Shown: positions 46,425 to 57,117 of the stretch, piece after piece
Position numbering within the stretch: position 1 is the stretch's first letter
How the letters are laid out: each line of letters begins with the position of its first letter
NCBI RefSeq assembly: GCF_963583255.1
Contig: NC_084809.1
Span: 9,340,215 to 9,404,214, forward strand
Direction of reading: 5' to 3'
DNA: 64,000 nt
DNA from: Pyrus communis
Lineage: Eukaryota; Streptophyta; Magnoliopsida; Rosales; Rosaceae
The notes under the pieces: model-generated
Databases searched by the model: none
Seen by the model: only the letters and a program-made list of their open reading frames with translations
Told to the model about the DNA's origin: nothing
Translations under genes and position numbers: made by a program

Positions 46425-47795
46425 ATGTGCCTTCCCTTCTCACTCCCTCTCCCTCCACTTCTTCTCTTCCTTCTCCTCTCTCTCCCTCCTTCAACCAGCG
46501 CCGCCACCAACACCATGCTTCCATCTGAATCAGAAACCCTCTTCAAGATCATGGAATCCATGTCCTCTGATCAACCCTGGAGAATTTCTCACCCTGACCC
46601 TTGCCAAGCTTCCTCCTCCTGGCCCGGAATCGAGTGCAAAATCGGAAAAGACAATCGCCCCCATGTCTCCCGGCTAGATTTTGGCTCCCCACCAAACCCC
46701 TCCTGCAAAAAAACGGCCGCATTCCCTTCCCTAATCTTCTCCCTCCCATTTCTCCAATCTGCTTTCTTCTTCAACTGCTTCACCCACACAAAAACCACCC
46801 TCTCTGTTTCTCAAAACAGAGCATCCTCCCCTGCCTCCCTCCAGCAGCTCAGCCTCCGGTCCAACCCGGCACTCACCGGCCCAATTCCACCTCAAATTTC
46901 CTCCCTCAAGTCCCTTGAAATCCTCACGTTGTCACAAAACCGCCTCTCCGGTCCGATCCCACCGGAGATTTTCACCCTCCAGAGACTAATCCACCTTGAT
47001 TTGAGCTACAACATGTTCACAGGCACCATCCCTCTTCAGCTGGGCAGTCTTAGAAACCTCCAAGGCCTTGATTTGAGCTACAATTCTCTCACAGGCTCCA
47101 TCCCAGACACAATTGGTCAACTGGTTTTGCTGCAAAAAGTTGACTTCAGCTCCAATCAACTCACAGGCTCCATCCCCAATGGCGTCGAAAAGCTCGGTTT
47201 ATTGGTTTTCATGGCTCTAAGCAACAACAGGTTAAGTGGGCAATTTCCGAACGGATTGGAAAAGCTGCAGAGCTTGCAGTATTTCATTTTAGACGGCAAT
47301 CCAATGCACATTCCTCTGCCATTGGAGTTTGGTAAATTGGTGAAACTCCAAGAACTCAGGCTGGCTGATTCCGGCTACTCGGGCACTATCCCGGAATCCT
47401 TCTCCCAGCTCAAGAATCTAAGCACTCTGTCGCTGCAGAACAACCGATTAACCGGCAAAATCCCGGTCGGGTTTGGGAGCCTCTCGCACATTTACCACAT
47501 GAATCTGAGTAGGAACATGTTGGGGGGTGTTGTGCCTTTCAATGCAAGTTTCCTCAAGAGGTTGGGGAGGAACTTGGATCTCAGTGGAAACCCAGGTCTC
47601 TGTCTGAGTTCCTCAGAAGCTCACGGTTCGAAAGTTGGAGTTAATGTCTGTGGAAGCAGTGATCAGATTGCTTCACCAGCCTTGCCATCGAAGAATTCTC
47701 AAGCTCCTCTTCCATCTGGGATCTCCAAAAACCCATTTTTTCTGTTTGCTGTTTTGTGTGTTTGGAGATTGCATCATCAGATGCTTTTAGTGTGA
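46425..47795 (+). CDS. RLP29: Receptor-like LRR protein, RLP29-like
   Basis: A single-exon gene of 456 aa. The ATG at 46425 is chosen because it starts a signal peptide (MCLPFSLPLPPLLLFLLLSL...STSAA); an in-frame ATG at 46386 would add 13 residues before it. An N-terminal cap with SSSWPGIEC and CKKTAAFPS is followed by about nine or ten leucine-rich repeats (roughly residues 135-385, for example LQQLSLRSNPALTGPIPPQI and LEILTLSQNRLSGPIP), a C-terminal cap with CGSS, and a short hydrophobic tail (FFLFAVLCVW) that may anchor the protein or direct GPI attachment. There is no kinase domain. It is probably at the cell surface; no ligand is known to me. Arabidopsis RLP29 is next to PP5, as here. 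A two-codon upstream frame (46349-46357) and a (CT)44 tract precede it. Confidence 0.9.
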   Translation: MCLPFSLPLPPLLLFLLLSLPPSTSAATNTMLPSESETLFKIMESMSSDQPWRISHPDPCQASSSWPGIECKIGKDNRPHVSRLDFGSPPNPSCKKTAAFPSLIFSLPFLQSAFFFNCFTHTKTTLSVSQNRASSPASLQQLSLRSNPALTGPIPPQISSLKSLEILTLSQNRLSGPIPPEIFTLQRLIHLDLSYNMFTGTIPLQLGSLRNLQGLDLSYNSLTGSIPDTIGQLVLLQKVDFSSNQLTGSIPNGVEKLGLLVFMALSNNRLSGQFPNGLEKLQSLQYFILDGNPMHIPLPLEFGKLVKLQELRLADSGYSGTIPESFSQLKNLSTLSLQNNRLTGKIPVGFGSLSHIYHMNLSRNMLGGVVPFNASFLKRLGRNLDLSGNPGLCLSSSEAHGSKVGVNVCGSSDQIASPALPSKNSQAPLPSGISKNPFFLFAVLCVWRLHHQMLLV

Positions 47796-47860
47796 TAAAG
47801 TATATTTGTGTTTAATTTAGTCTGATTTATTGGTGATTACCGTAAAATACTTTTAAAAGA

Positions 47861-48115
47861 AAACTAATGAAAAATGTTTAAAATTTTTAAATTTTAACGA
47901 TAAGGACAAAATAAAAGGTAGAGTGAATAGTACTAATATTGACTTTTTAGTGTAAAAATACGATTTTTTGTTAAAGTGAACATTATCGAAAGCTTTTCGT
48001 TAAAGTGCATTCTCAGTACTGTTTACTTTTAACGAAAAATCATATTTTTATCTTTTTCTTGGTACTATTTACTACATCTTTATTTGTCATTTTTCATTGA
48101 AATTAAAAAAAAATT
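47861..48115. repeat. MITE-like repeat, family C, copy 2 plus inverted partial copy
   Basis: 47861-48010 matches 30677-30827 over GACAAAATAAAAGGTAGAG, GTGAATAGTACTAA and GACTTTTTAGTGTAAAAATA. Directly after it, 48015-48110 reads as a degenerate inverted copy (GTACTGTTTACTTTTAACGA, AAAAATCATATTTTTA), giving a head-to-head arrangement. Confidence 0.65.
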
Positions 48116-48344
48116 GAACTTTTTGTTATTTTTTTTTTTTAGACAAATAGTAAGATATTATATCAAATATCTAAATTACAGAAAAAATAATTTGAACTTG
48201 GATGCAGAAGGAGCACATTGCCTTAACACCAACTTGGCCAAACGCATGTAAGCAACCATCTTTTAATTTGTTTGAGAATTTTTCTTCTTACAAATTTAAA
48301 TCATGTGGTTGATCTAGAAGAATTACTGGTGTAACGGGTATATT

Positions 48345-48520
48345 CTCATATTGGTATTTCTCTAATTATGTACTTTATCGCGTGATCACATATCATTATA
48401 CAAATAGTGAGATATATGTGTTAAAAAGTTAATAACTTAAAAAATAAAATTTTCTACCAAGTATATAAACGTGATGTACCATCTGTGTTCTGATCACAAT
48501 AAAAATTTTCTCATACGTTA
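48345..48520. repeat. MITE-like repeat, family D, copy 1
   Basis: It shares ATATATGTGTTAAAAAGTTA and ATAACTTAAAAAATAAAA with 58620-58795, flanked in both by inverted arms (ACGTGATGTACCATCTGTGT on the right). Exact ends were not resolved. Confidence 0.65.
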
Positions 48521-49689
48521 GAATCTCTGTGACCTACAATTCTAGTCATAAGGCCAATCATGTTGTCAAATGTCCAGACGGTGGCTGAAAGCTTTATTCC
48601 CTTACTGGTTCCTTCTGTGATACTAGGTGGACCAATCAATTATTTTCAGCAGCAGATGAACATAAGAAAAATCTTGATATAATATTTAAGTGATTTAGAG
48701 GACACTGCCATTGGAAATTTGGAATAACATTTTTCGTGTAATAAGCATGTTTTTCTTTTCTTTGACAAAATTTTCAAACCCATCGCCTTCGGCCATGTTT
48801 ACCACGAAGCAAACTTCTTGACGGATGTCGTTTTCGACGGAGGCATTAACTTGTTATGGCCATGCAGTACATAATTGTAATATTTAGATTAACTCTAACT
48901 TTGATGAGGCTGCTCTTGCATGACAATATAAATGATGTGTAAACAGAAGTGCTAATCAATTAGTAACTTAATACGATGTTAATTAATCGTCTACACTTGC
49001 TCCAGGATATTTTGCATAATCTGAACCCGCCATTTTATATCACTTAAAGATTGTCCTTACAAAATTTCATTGAAATCAAATGACATTTACTTATCTAACT
49101 GGGTCATATCAAATAGGCGAACACAATATTGTTGATAAACAAAGGAAATGTTCACAATAACAATTGTAGGGCAAGACAATTTCTGGTTGCAGTGAATTTT
49201 TGCAAGAATGATTTATGAGTAAGCGTTTTTATGATTCAGATCATAAAATACTTTGTGGAGCTGCCCCAAATAAGTGATTAACGTTGTTTAAATTATTACT
49301 AACTGATTAACACTTAAACACTCGATATATATATATATATATATATTCTTCAATAATTCCGTGGAAATATGCAGCTCGTGATTTTGACACTTACTTTTGG
49401 GGATATTACCATTAGCAAGCAAGAGAGAGAGTATCATCTGACACTATATATGTTGGTTCGATTAAAGGTTTAATTTCTGGGGACCAGAACCAGAACCAGA
49501 ACCAGATAGATTTCTCTTTGAAGAGTAGACATCAATTTAAACCAGACCTTATAAATTTCTACCACCCATACCAAATGTACAACAATTCATGCTCAGTAAG
49601 AAAATAACAGAACCTGGTTAAATTTGTAAACTTCATCAAATAACGAAAGTGAAAATGAAATTACAGTGGCGGGGTGGGGTATTATTTGT
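48521..49689. other. Intergenic, no gene recognised
   Basis: AT-rich, with a (TA)n run at about 49327-49346 and short AACCAGA repeats near 49485-49506. Nothing coding. Confidence 0.5.
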
Positions 49690-49694
49690 AGGAC

Positions 49695-50558
49695 TGTAGA
49701 CATCGAAATTTCGGTGAAATGAATGTTAACCAATAATTAAAATTTCAACGCTTACGTGTCACATAAATTTTACATGTAGCGTGTGACTCAACGAAAAATC
49801 GAAATAAATTGGAAAGGTCATCAAATAGGACACGTGTCAATATCTGGCAGAAATGATTTATTTCATCTGATTATTTAAATCCAAAAATCAAGTTTTGGAA
49901 TTCTATAAATAGGAGGCCAAGGCATTCATTTCGAGAAAAAGAAAGAAAGGAAGAAGAGAAAGAAAGAAGGGAATTTACATCACACCAAAACCTTGAAGCC
50001 TCAAAACTCTAAAGCTCTCAAGCAAATCCCGAAGGATCAAGAAAACACTCTTCGTTCTTCGTCAAATCCTCCTTCAAAGGTCAAGCCCCAACGGCCCTTG
50101 AAGAACTTCCACCGACTCAAGATCAAGCCCCGACGGCCCCTTGAAGAAAGTGTTCATCATCCGTTCATCCTAAGATCAAGCCCCAACGGCCCTTTGGATC
50201 AACAACCTCAACAAATCCACACATCCAATCGTTCTTCAAGATTAAGCCCAAAAGCCCTTGAAGATCCGCTCATCCATCAACCTTCAAGATCAAGCCCAAA
50301 AGCCCTTGAAGAAATCCATACATCCAGTCTTCAAAATCAAGCCCAAAAGCCCTCGAAGATCCGTTCATCAACTGTTCATCCCTAGATCAAGCCCCGACGG
50401 CCCTTTGGATCAACAGCTCATCCACAAACCTTCACCCTACGAAGATAGAATCAGAGGATCAAATTACAAAGAGATTGTAACCCCAAAATCATTAAATACA
50501 AAAGTATATTTTGTACACGTATTCTTGTCTCTTGTTTCAGGAACTTTTCGTGTTTACA
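49695..50558 (+). repeat. 5' LTR of the young Ty3 element
   Basis: Contains TATAAATA at 49904-49911 as the likely promoter, a purine-rich AAAGAAAG leader (about 49936-49975), and seven degenerate copies of TCAAGCCC(C/A)(A/G)A(C/A)GGCCCTTGAAG between about 50081 and 50407. Open frames across these repeats are not considered genes. Confidence 0.95.
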
Positions 50559-50625
50559 AATTTGGCACGCCCAGTGGGACAATCTCTACCTCTCATCTCT
50601 ATCCTCCAATCATCGAAAAACGCAA

Positions 50626-53430
50626 ATGGCATCAAGAAAGGATCAAGCTGTTCCTGCAATCAAAGCAAAGAACAAGAACATCATCGCCGCAAGTGGTGAT
50701 ATTTCAGGCATCGTAACCCGAAGTAAGGCAAGAGCTCTTTTTGCCGCGGCTTCCGCCCCTGCATTGACTCTGTCAAAGGAACAAGAGCACCTGAGGTACG
50801 AGCCTGTGATCACCCTAGCCTCGCTAAAGGCATCAAGGGGGGAAAGCCCGAGGAAATACTCAGAGTCCCTACTCTCCGACGCTGATTCGAGCGGCAGTAC
50901 AACCATGCAAGTTATGACCACTGGAGCAACTTCAATCGAGGAGCAGCTAGCTCAGATGAATGAAGCAATCGCAAAGCTCACACGGACTGTGGAGGAGAAG
51001 GACTTGCAGATTGCCGCACTTGTCAACCAACTAGATGCGCTGCCCGACGTGAAAGTCGACCCAAATATTGGCCTATTAAAGAAAGAAGACGACGAAGAAG
51101 AGGAGCCACCAGTGGAGAAAGTTGAAGAGAAGCCAAAGCTAGACCAAGAAACGGCATTCATGGGATCTCTCTCTATCCAGCAGCTACAGGAGATGATCGC
51201 AAGCACTGTCAAGACACAGTACGAAGGAAGCTCGCATGACTCCGTACTGTACTCAAAGCCTTACTCCAAGAAGATTGATGCTTTGAAGATGCCAAGGGGT
51301 TATCAGCCCCCAAAATTCATGCAGTTCGATGGAAAAGGCAACCTGAAGCAACATGTCGCCCATTTCATTGAAACTTGCAACAATGCTGGGACAGAGGGAG
51401 ACTACCTCGTCAAACAGTTCGTGCGTTCGCTGAAAAGTAACGCTTTTGACTGGTACACTGACCTCGAACCTGAGTCTATCAACAGTTGGGACCAGCTAGA
51501 AAGGGAATTCCTCAACCGTTTCTACAGCACTCGTCGTACTGTAAGCATGCTAGAGCTGACCAGTACGAAACAGTGGAAAGATGAACCTGTCGTCAACTAC
51601 ATAAATAGATGGCGCTCCTTAAGTCTGGATTGCAAAGATCGGCTTTCTGAAACCTCTGCCATTGAGATGTGCGTTCAAGGCATGCACTGGGGGTTACATT
51701 ACATCCTCCAAGGCATAAAACCAAGAACATTCGAAGAGCTAGCAACTCGTTCCCACGACATGGAGCTGAGTATCGCTAATCATGGGAAAAAGGAGCCAAT
51801 TACTAACTTCAATAAGGAGAAAGTATTCGCCCCAAATGTAGACAAGACCGGGAAGAAGCCCGCTAAGGAAGCTTTCACAGTCAACACTACCCCCATCAAG
51901 ACCTCTTCAGCGCCCATCAAGACCTCCTCAGCGCCCATCAAGACCTCCTCAGCGCCCATCAAGATCTCCTCCAAGAAGAAAGCGAAGGAGATAAAGACAA
52001 GTGAGCCTTCTCGCACCCAAGACAGATACAAGAGCACCTTGAGAGAGTTGGAACAGAAAACGTACCCTTTTCCTGACTCTGACATGGCTGCCATGTTAGA
52101 TGACTTGCTGGAAAAAAAGGTGATTGAGCTACCCGAATGCAAGCGTCCTGAAGAAATGAATCGCACAAACGATCCTAGGTACTGCAAGTATCATCGTATT
52201 GTGAGCCATCCTGTTGGCAAGTGCTTCGTTCTCAAAGAACTCATCATGAAGCTAGCACAACAAGGGCAAATTGAGCTCGACCTTGAGGACACGGCTGCAA
52301 CGCATACCACTACAATTGCGTTTGGATCGTTTAATCCTGTGCCTCTCCAAATGACACCTGACCGTTCCCGTGAATGCTTAAGTTGCACGGCACCTCCTAC
52401 ACAACCATCACTGGAGAGAAGCGACCAAGATACACATGCTGATGATGAAGAAGGATGGATATTGGTAACCTACAAAAAGACAAGGAAACCAAGACCACAA
52501 GTCATACAGCCAAAGGTGGAACAAAGAAGAAATCACCACGGCCGCAACAATGCGAAGCCTAAAAGAAACATAAAGCATAATAAAACAACATATGCTAGGG
52601 AACCTATGGAGCAGGAGCCACGCATTCCCGTTTCCTTGCGTGAGTACTTCCCGAATGACTTTTTCCAACAGTGCACTACCGTGGCCTGTCACATGGTTGA
52701 AGTAGAAATAGAAGAGCCCTCAAAAGGCAAAGCTATTGCCACTGAGGTAGAAAAGACCCTTACACCTGGAGAAGGTCTGCCAACATACTTTAGCATCGAG
52801 GAAGCGCTACCATTGCCAAAAAAGATGCGAAGAGCACTAGCAGCAGTCTTGGCAGGTCCCGACGACCACGAAGTGCAAGAAAGTAACGACGAAGGCTCGA
52901 AGCTTCAGCCACATGAATGTGCCACATGTTGTGCCACCCATGACGTAATTAACTTCACTGACGAAGACCTACTGTTGGGATCAAAGCCTCACAACCGTCC
53001 TCTCTTCGTCTCCGGGTACATAAAGGAATACAAAGTCAACCGCATGCTTGTGGATGGTGGGTCAGCCATAAACATCATGCCAAAATCAACAATGACCATA
53101 ATCGGCATCAAGGTGAATGAACTATCCCTGAGCCGTCTGCTGATCCAGGGTTTTAACCAAGGAGGACAAAGGGCGATAGGTATGATCCGAGTAGAGATGA
53201 CCATGGGAGAGCTCAAATCAAGCACGATATTCCACGTGATTGATGCAAGAACTTCCTATAGCTTGCTCTTAGGAAGACCTTGGATCCACGCAAATGGGGT
53301 AGTGCCGTCCACCCTTCACCAATGCCTAAAATTTTACCGAGAAGGAGTGAAGGTGATCCAAGGTGATACCAAGCCATTCACCGAAGCCGAATCACACTTT
53401 GCAGATGCCAAGTTCTACATGGATGAATAG
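50626..53430 (+). CDS. Gag-protease polyprotein of the Ty3 element
   Basis: 934 residues, starting [11 protein letters not shown]. An acidic, coiled-coil-like region at about 105-180 is followed by a retrotransposon gag domain at about 220-385 ([44 protein letters not shown]). Next come a 7-residue tandem repeat (PIKTSSA, four units, 51892-51972) and a CKYHR...HPVGKC block (about 52180-52225) that may stand in for a zinc knuckle. A retropepsin-like domain sits at about 790-900 with [11 protein letters not shown] as the active-site region and LLLGRPWIH. It ends at TAG 53428-53430. Expected role: particle assembly and processing in the cytoplasm. The frame is fully open, unlike the other two elements here. 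Confidence 0.9.
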   Translation: MASRKDQAVPAIKAKNKNIIAASGDISGIVTRSKARALFAAASAPALTLSKEQEHLRYEPVITLASLKASRGESPRKYSESLLSDADSSGSTTMQVMTTGATSIEEQLAQMNEAIAKLTRTVEEKDLQIAALVNQLDALPDVKVDPNIGLLKKEDDEEEEPPVEKVEEKPKLDQETAFMGSLSIQQLQEMIASTVKTQYEGSSHDSVLYSKPYSKKIDALKMPRGYQPPKFMQFDGKGNLKQHVAHFIETCNNAGTEGDYLVKQFVRSLKSNAFDWYTDLEPESINSWDQLEREFLNRFYSTRRTVSMLELTSTKQWKDEPVVNYINRWRSLSLDCKDRLSETSAIEMCVQGMHWGLHYILQGIKPRTFEELATRSHDMELSIANHGKKEPITNFNKEKVFAPNVDKTGKKPAKEAFTVNTTPIKTSSAPIKTSSAPIKTSSAPIKISSKKKAKEIKTSEPSRTQDRYKSTLRELEQKTYPFPDSDMAAMLDDLLEKKVIELPECKRPEEMNRTNDPRYCKYHRIVSHPVGKCFVLKELIMKLAQQGQIELDLEDTAATHTTTIAFGSFNPVPLQMTPDRSRECLSCTAPPTQPSLERSDQDTHADDEEGWILVTYKKTRKPRPQVIQPKVEQRRNHHGRNNAKPKRNIKHNKTTYAREPMEQEPRIPVSLREYFPNDFFQQCTTVACHMVEVEIEEPSKGKAIATEVEKTLTPGEGLPTYFSIEEALPLPKKMRRALAAVLAGPDDHEVQESNDEGSKLQPHECATCCATHDVINFTDEDLLLGSKPHNRPLFVSGYIKEYKVNRMLVDGGSAINIMPKSTMTIIGIKVNELSLSRLLIQGFNQGGQRAIGMIRVEMTMGELKSSTIFHVIDARTSYSLLLGRPWIHANGVVPSTLHQCLKFYREGVKVIQGDTKPFTEAESHFADAKFYMDE
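51892..51972 (+). repeat. 21-bp tandem repeat in the gag frame
   Basis: Four in-frame copies of CCCATCAAGACCTCCTCAGCG (the last incomplete and one base changed), encoding PIKTSSA units. Likely a disordered linker and a copy-number-variable site. Confidence 0.95.
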
Positions 53431-56400
53431 ACGGTACCCGAAGCCCTTCCGGAAGAGATCAAATCCACGGGCAGAGCAGCACCTAAAAAGCAGGAGTGGC
53501 AAGCCATGCCTAAAAAACAAAAAGAGCAGGCCGGGCCATCTTCAAGCAAAGATGATGACGAGTTTGCTAAACCTGCAACAACCAAAGGGAGTAGGATGCC
53601 GTCAGAAGGACCGAACGCACCCATATTCCGGTATATCCCGATGTCAAGAAGAAAGAATGGTCAATCTCCATTCGAAACTAGAAAAGCCGACACACAGTGG
53701 CACACGGATAACGTGAAGTTGCTCAAGACGAATGCAGTTTTGCCTCTGACACAGCTAGGGGGTGCTAAGGCCGCAAGACTACCACAAGGCTTCATAAAAG
53801 CTCTACCAAAGAAGGTGGAATCAAGCTTTCTTCCAACCAAGAGGACCGAGGAAGGTTTTGACCCTAACGCCTACAAACTCATGTCAAAAGCCGGGTACGA
53901 CTTCGCTTCTTCTGCGGTGGCTGGAAAGAAGGTTTCAAACACTGTCAATGACGAAGAACGTAACCTCACCAAAACTCAAAAGAAGTTGAAAGAGCATGGT
54001 TACGGAGTTGACAACAACAAAGCCGGACTTGGTTTCACACCAAATGCACCTGTGATGATTTCAAGCCAAGCGAAAAACACTAGCACTCAATATGTCAGCA
54101 TGAGCATTGAACAAGACCAAGAAGAGCCTAAACCCTCCCCTCGGACGTCGGTCTTCGATAGGATGAGCCAGTCAAGCTCCAGAACTTCAGTGCTTAATCG
54201 CATTGGTGGTCAAGACCGAACCTCTGTCTTCAAGAGGCTTAACGCGCCGACATCCCAAAGCTCTGTTTTTGAAAGGTTGTTAAAGCCTAAGAAACAAAGC
54301 AACACAGTTATCTCTCCTCTGCGACGATCAGCTTCAGAAAGGTTTGAAGATAATGGGAAGCCTTTTGGAAAAAGGAAGACAACACTAAAGGAAGAAAAGC
54401 TCAATGGGTTAGGAGAAAAGGACGACGTTCGAAGCTTGATTCCTTCAAGGATGAAGCGCCAAGCAATCCTAGAGGTTGACACAAAAGGACCACTAAAGGT
54501 AAGGAGGCGCATCATCGTCCACACTGGCAAATCTTCATGCCAACAAACCCAAGAGAACGGCACTGAAGATGAAATCCCTAAGAAAGATGTCACTTCTGGC
54601 TCTTTCGACTCAAAGTCTTCACCTCAACCGCTGGGGGCATGTTCCAAAACCATGTCAGTCAAGTCAAGTGAAGATGAAGGATGGATTCAGGTCACTCCGA
54701 AGAAGCTGCACGAGAAACATATGTCTTGTCCACAAGTTCACCAATCGGAAAGGGGGCAAAGCAGCTATCGTCAACCTTCAAAGCTACATGAAAATGTTGA
54801 GGATGATGAAATTACAACACAAAGATCGTTCATGCGGGATCTTTTCTTCCTCGAAGATGTCTTCAATTTCTCGATCAAGGCTCCTTGTTATGAAGATTGT
54901 GAGGAATGCATTTCGAAGATCGCTTCGAAGAAATTGGACAAGCAGCAACCATCTTGTCCACAAGTTTATCAGTCGAAAAGGGGGCAAAACAGCTCCTGTC
55001 AACCTCCAGAACAATGTGAAAGTATTGGAGATAATGAAATTTCGACACAAAGATCGTCCATCCCCATCACAATGTGCGACCTCTTCCCAGAAGACTTCTT
55101 CAATTACCCGGTCAAGGCTCCTTCCTATGAAGATTGCGAGGAACGCCTCTCCCAGAACACCAGACAATCCTTATGCCGACAAGCCCGAGAAGACAGCACC
55201 GAAGAGGAGATCCAAGATGTTTTCCACGTCACGGTTCAAGAAGGTAAAGAAGACGAAATCCCCGAGGAAGATGTCACTGCTGCACCACCACAGCTCGAAG
55301 ATGGGGGACAAGCCACAATTGATGATCTCAAGGAACTCAACTTAGGTACAAGCAAGGAACCAAAGCCTATCTTCGTAAGTGCATTATTAAGTACAGACGA
55401 AATAGAGGAGTATTATCAGCTGTTGTTAGAGTACAAAGACGTCTTTGCCTGGACCTACAAAGAAATGCCCGGCCTGGACCCTATCATCGCTGTTCATCAT
55501 CTTGCGGTCAGGCCTGGAACACGGCCGATAAAGCAAACTCAAAGACGCTATCGATCTGAGCTTATCCCACAAATCGAGGTCGAGATCGACAAGCTAATCG
55601 AAGCAGGCTTTATTCGAGAAGTGCAATACCCCAAGTGGATCTCCAACATCGTCATTGTCCTTAAAAAATCAGGACAAATACGTGTTTGCGTAGACTTCCG
55701 GGACCTCAACGATGCTTGCCCAAAGGATGACTTCCCCTTGCCAATCATTGAAATCATGGTGGATGCAACCACTGGCCATGAGGCATTATCATTCATGGAT
55801 GGCTCTTCTGGGTACAATCAAATTCGCATGGCCCTCGAAGACGAGGAACTAACAGCCTTTCGTACTCCAAAAGGTATCTACTGCTACAAGGTAATGCCCT
55901 TTGGTCTAAAGAACGCTGGAGCTACGTATCAACACGCAATGCAGAAAATCTTCAATGACATGCTACACAAAAACGTAGAATGTTACGTAGATGATGTGGT
56001 GGTTAAGACGAAGAAAAGATCAGAACACTTGAAGGATCTGCGAATAGTGTTCGAAAGGCTGCGAAAATACAACCTCAAGATGAACCCGTTAAAGTGTGCG
56101 TTTGGCGTCACCTCTGGAAAATTCCTCGGCTTCATCGTCAAGCACCGTGGTATTGAAGTAGACCAATCAAAGATCAAGGCCATTCAAAGCATGCCCGAGC
56201 CAAGAAACCTGCATAAGGAAATACCACTTCTGCAAAGGGGAGCAAGTAAGGCAAGTGAAAATGATACATCGAAGCATGTGGAGACAAGCATAACAAATAT
56301 ATGTGCTGATTCATTTGCTGCTTCTTCGAAAGCAAAGGTATCTCATATCATGCTTTTTCCCTGTCTTTTCCTTTGTCTTTGTTATTACTCGCATGGCAAA

Positions 56401-56502
56401 GTGAAAGAGAGCAGTCAGCGGCACTTGGAGTCAGTCTTCCGATCTGGAACCGACTACCTGGAATCTATTCCTGATTGCTTACCTAGTATTGCTCTCGAGT
56501 AG
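53431..56502 (+). CDS. Pol frame of the Ty3 element: reverse transcriptase only
   Basis: It continues in the same frame as gag-protease directly after the TAG at 53428; the first ATG is at 53506 (998 residues from there). The N-terminal 600 residues are a low-complexity linker with TSVFDRM/TSVFKRL-type repeats (about 54145-54290) and a duplicated ~76-residue module (54724-54909 and 54952-55146). Reverse transcriptase follows at about 55390-56215: VCVDFRDLNDACPKDDFPLP, MPFGLKNAGATYQ, YVDD at 55984-55995, KCAFGVTSGKFLGF. After MPEPRNLHKE (about 56187-56220) similarity stops abruptly and about 94 unrelated residues precede the stop. No RNase H DEDD signature and no integrase HHCC or DDE motif follow. 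A deletion between RT and the 3' region is the simplest reading. Confidence 0.88.
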   Translation, partial: TVPEALPEEIKSTGRAAPKKQEWQAMPKKQKEQAGPSSSKDDDEFAKPATTKGSRMPSEGPNAPIFRYIPMSRRKNGQSPFETRKADTQWHTDNVKLLKTNAVLPLTQLGGAKAARLPQGFIKALPKKVESSFLPTKRTEEGFDPNAYKLMSKAGYDFASSAVAGKKVSNTVNDEERNLTKTQKKLKEHGYGVDNNKAGLGFTPNAPVMISSQAKNTSTQYVSMSIEQDQEEPKPSPRTSVFDRMSQSSSRTSVLNRIGGQDRTSVFKRLNAPTSQSSVFERLLKPKKQSNTVISPLRRSASERFEDNGKPFGKRKTTLKEEKLNGLGEKDDVRSLIPSRMKRQAILEVDTKGPLKVRRRIIVHTGKSSCQQTQENGTEDEIPKKDVTSGSFDSKSSPQPLGACSKTMSVKSSEDEGWIQVTPKKLHEKHMSCPQVHQSERGQSSYRQPSKLHENVEDDEITTQRSFMRDLFFLEDVFNFSIKAPCYEDCEECISKIASKKLDKQQPSCPQVYQSKRGQNSSCQPPEQCESIGDNEISTQRSSIPITMCDLFPEDFFNYPVKAPSYEDCEERLSQNTRQSLCRQAREDSTEEEIQDVFHVTVQEGKEDEIPEEDVTAAPPQLEDGGQATIDDLKELNLGTSKEPKPIFVSALLSTDEIEEYYQLLLEYKDVFAWTYKEMPGLDPIIAVHHLAVRPGTRPIKQTQRRYRSELIPQIEVEIDKLIEAGFIREVQYPKWISNIVIVLKKSGQIRVCVDFRDLNDACPKDDFPLPIIEIMVDATTGHEALSFMDGSSGYNQIRMALEDEELTAFRTPKGIYCYKVMPFGLKNAGATYQHAMQKIFNDMLHKNVECYVDDVVVKTKKRSEHLKDLRIVFERLRKYNLKMNPLKCAFGVTSGKFLGFIVKHRGIEVDQSKIKAIQSMPEPRNLHKEIPLLQRGASKASENDTSKHVETSITNICADSFAASSKAKVSHIMLFPCLFLCLCYYSHGKVKESSQRHLESVFRSGTDYLESIPDCLPSIALE

Positions 56503-57117
56503 TCATCTTCAACGGTTGATACACTGCCAGAGAAGGGACAAGGAAACTTCAATCTTTCCAACCCTCTTCAATACGAATTGGAAAGATTGAACAAAGAAAC
56601 AGGTCAGCACCTCCACCTTGTACTTGCCTGCCATATCCTGAAACCGCTCGTAGACCTTTGGGGGGAGACCAAAAGAATCCTGCTGCCCAGTTCAAGAGTA
56701 GCACAAAGGAAAATCAACGAGCGGAGGAGACCAGAAGAATCCTCCAGCCCAGTTCAAGATCAAGCCTCAATGGCCCTTGAAGAAATCACAAGTCCGATTC
56801 AAAATCAAGTGTTCACCACCCTTGAATCAAATTCAACTCCATATAAAAGGAGCAAGTTCAGACCTTCGGAGGAGACCAAAAGAATCCTCCAGCCCAGTTC
56901 AAGAGTAGCACAAAGGAAAATCAACGATTGGAGGAAACCAGAAAATCTTCCAGTCGAACTCAAGATCAAGCCTCGATGGCCCTTGAAGAAATTTCCAGCC
57001 TAATTCAAGATCAAGCCCCGACGGCCCTTGGATCGACATCTACATTAAGGAACTTCAAAACGCATCTCATACACGTGACAAGCACATGTCAACGACGCGC
57101 CTTGAAGTGGGGGCATT
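56503..57117 (+). other. Untranslated 3' region of the Ty3 element with direct repeats
   Basis: A block with GGAGACCAAAAGAATCCT and AGTAGCACAAAGGAAAATCA is present twice (about 56664-56795 and 56870-56995). The LTR-type motif GATCAAGCC...GGCCCTTGAAG recurs at about 56757, 56964 and 57008. Short frames here are not supported as genes. Confidence 0.7.

Noticed and set aside
49993..50716. 130- and 152-codon open frames in the 5' LTR, mirrored in the 3' LTR
   Set aside because: They translate the LTR's internal GGCCCTTGAAG-type repeats in several frames; no protein family is recognisable.
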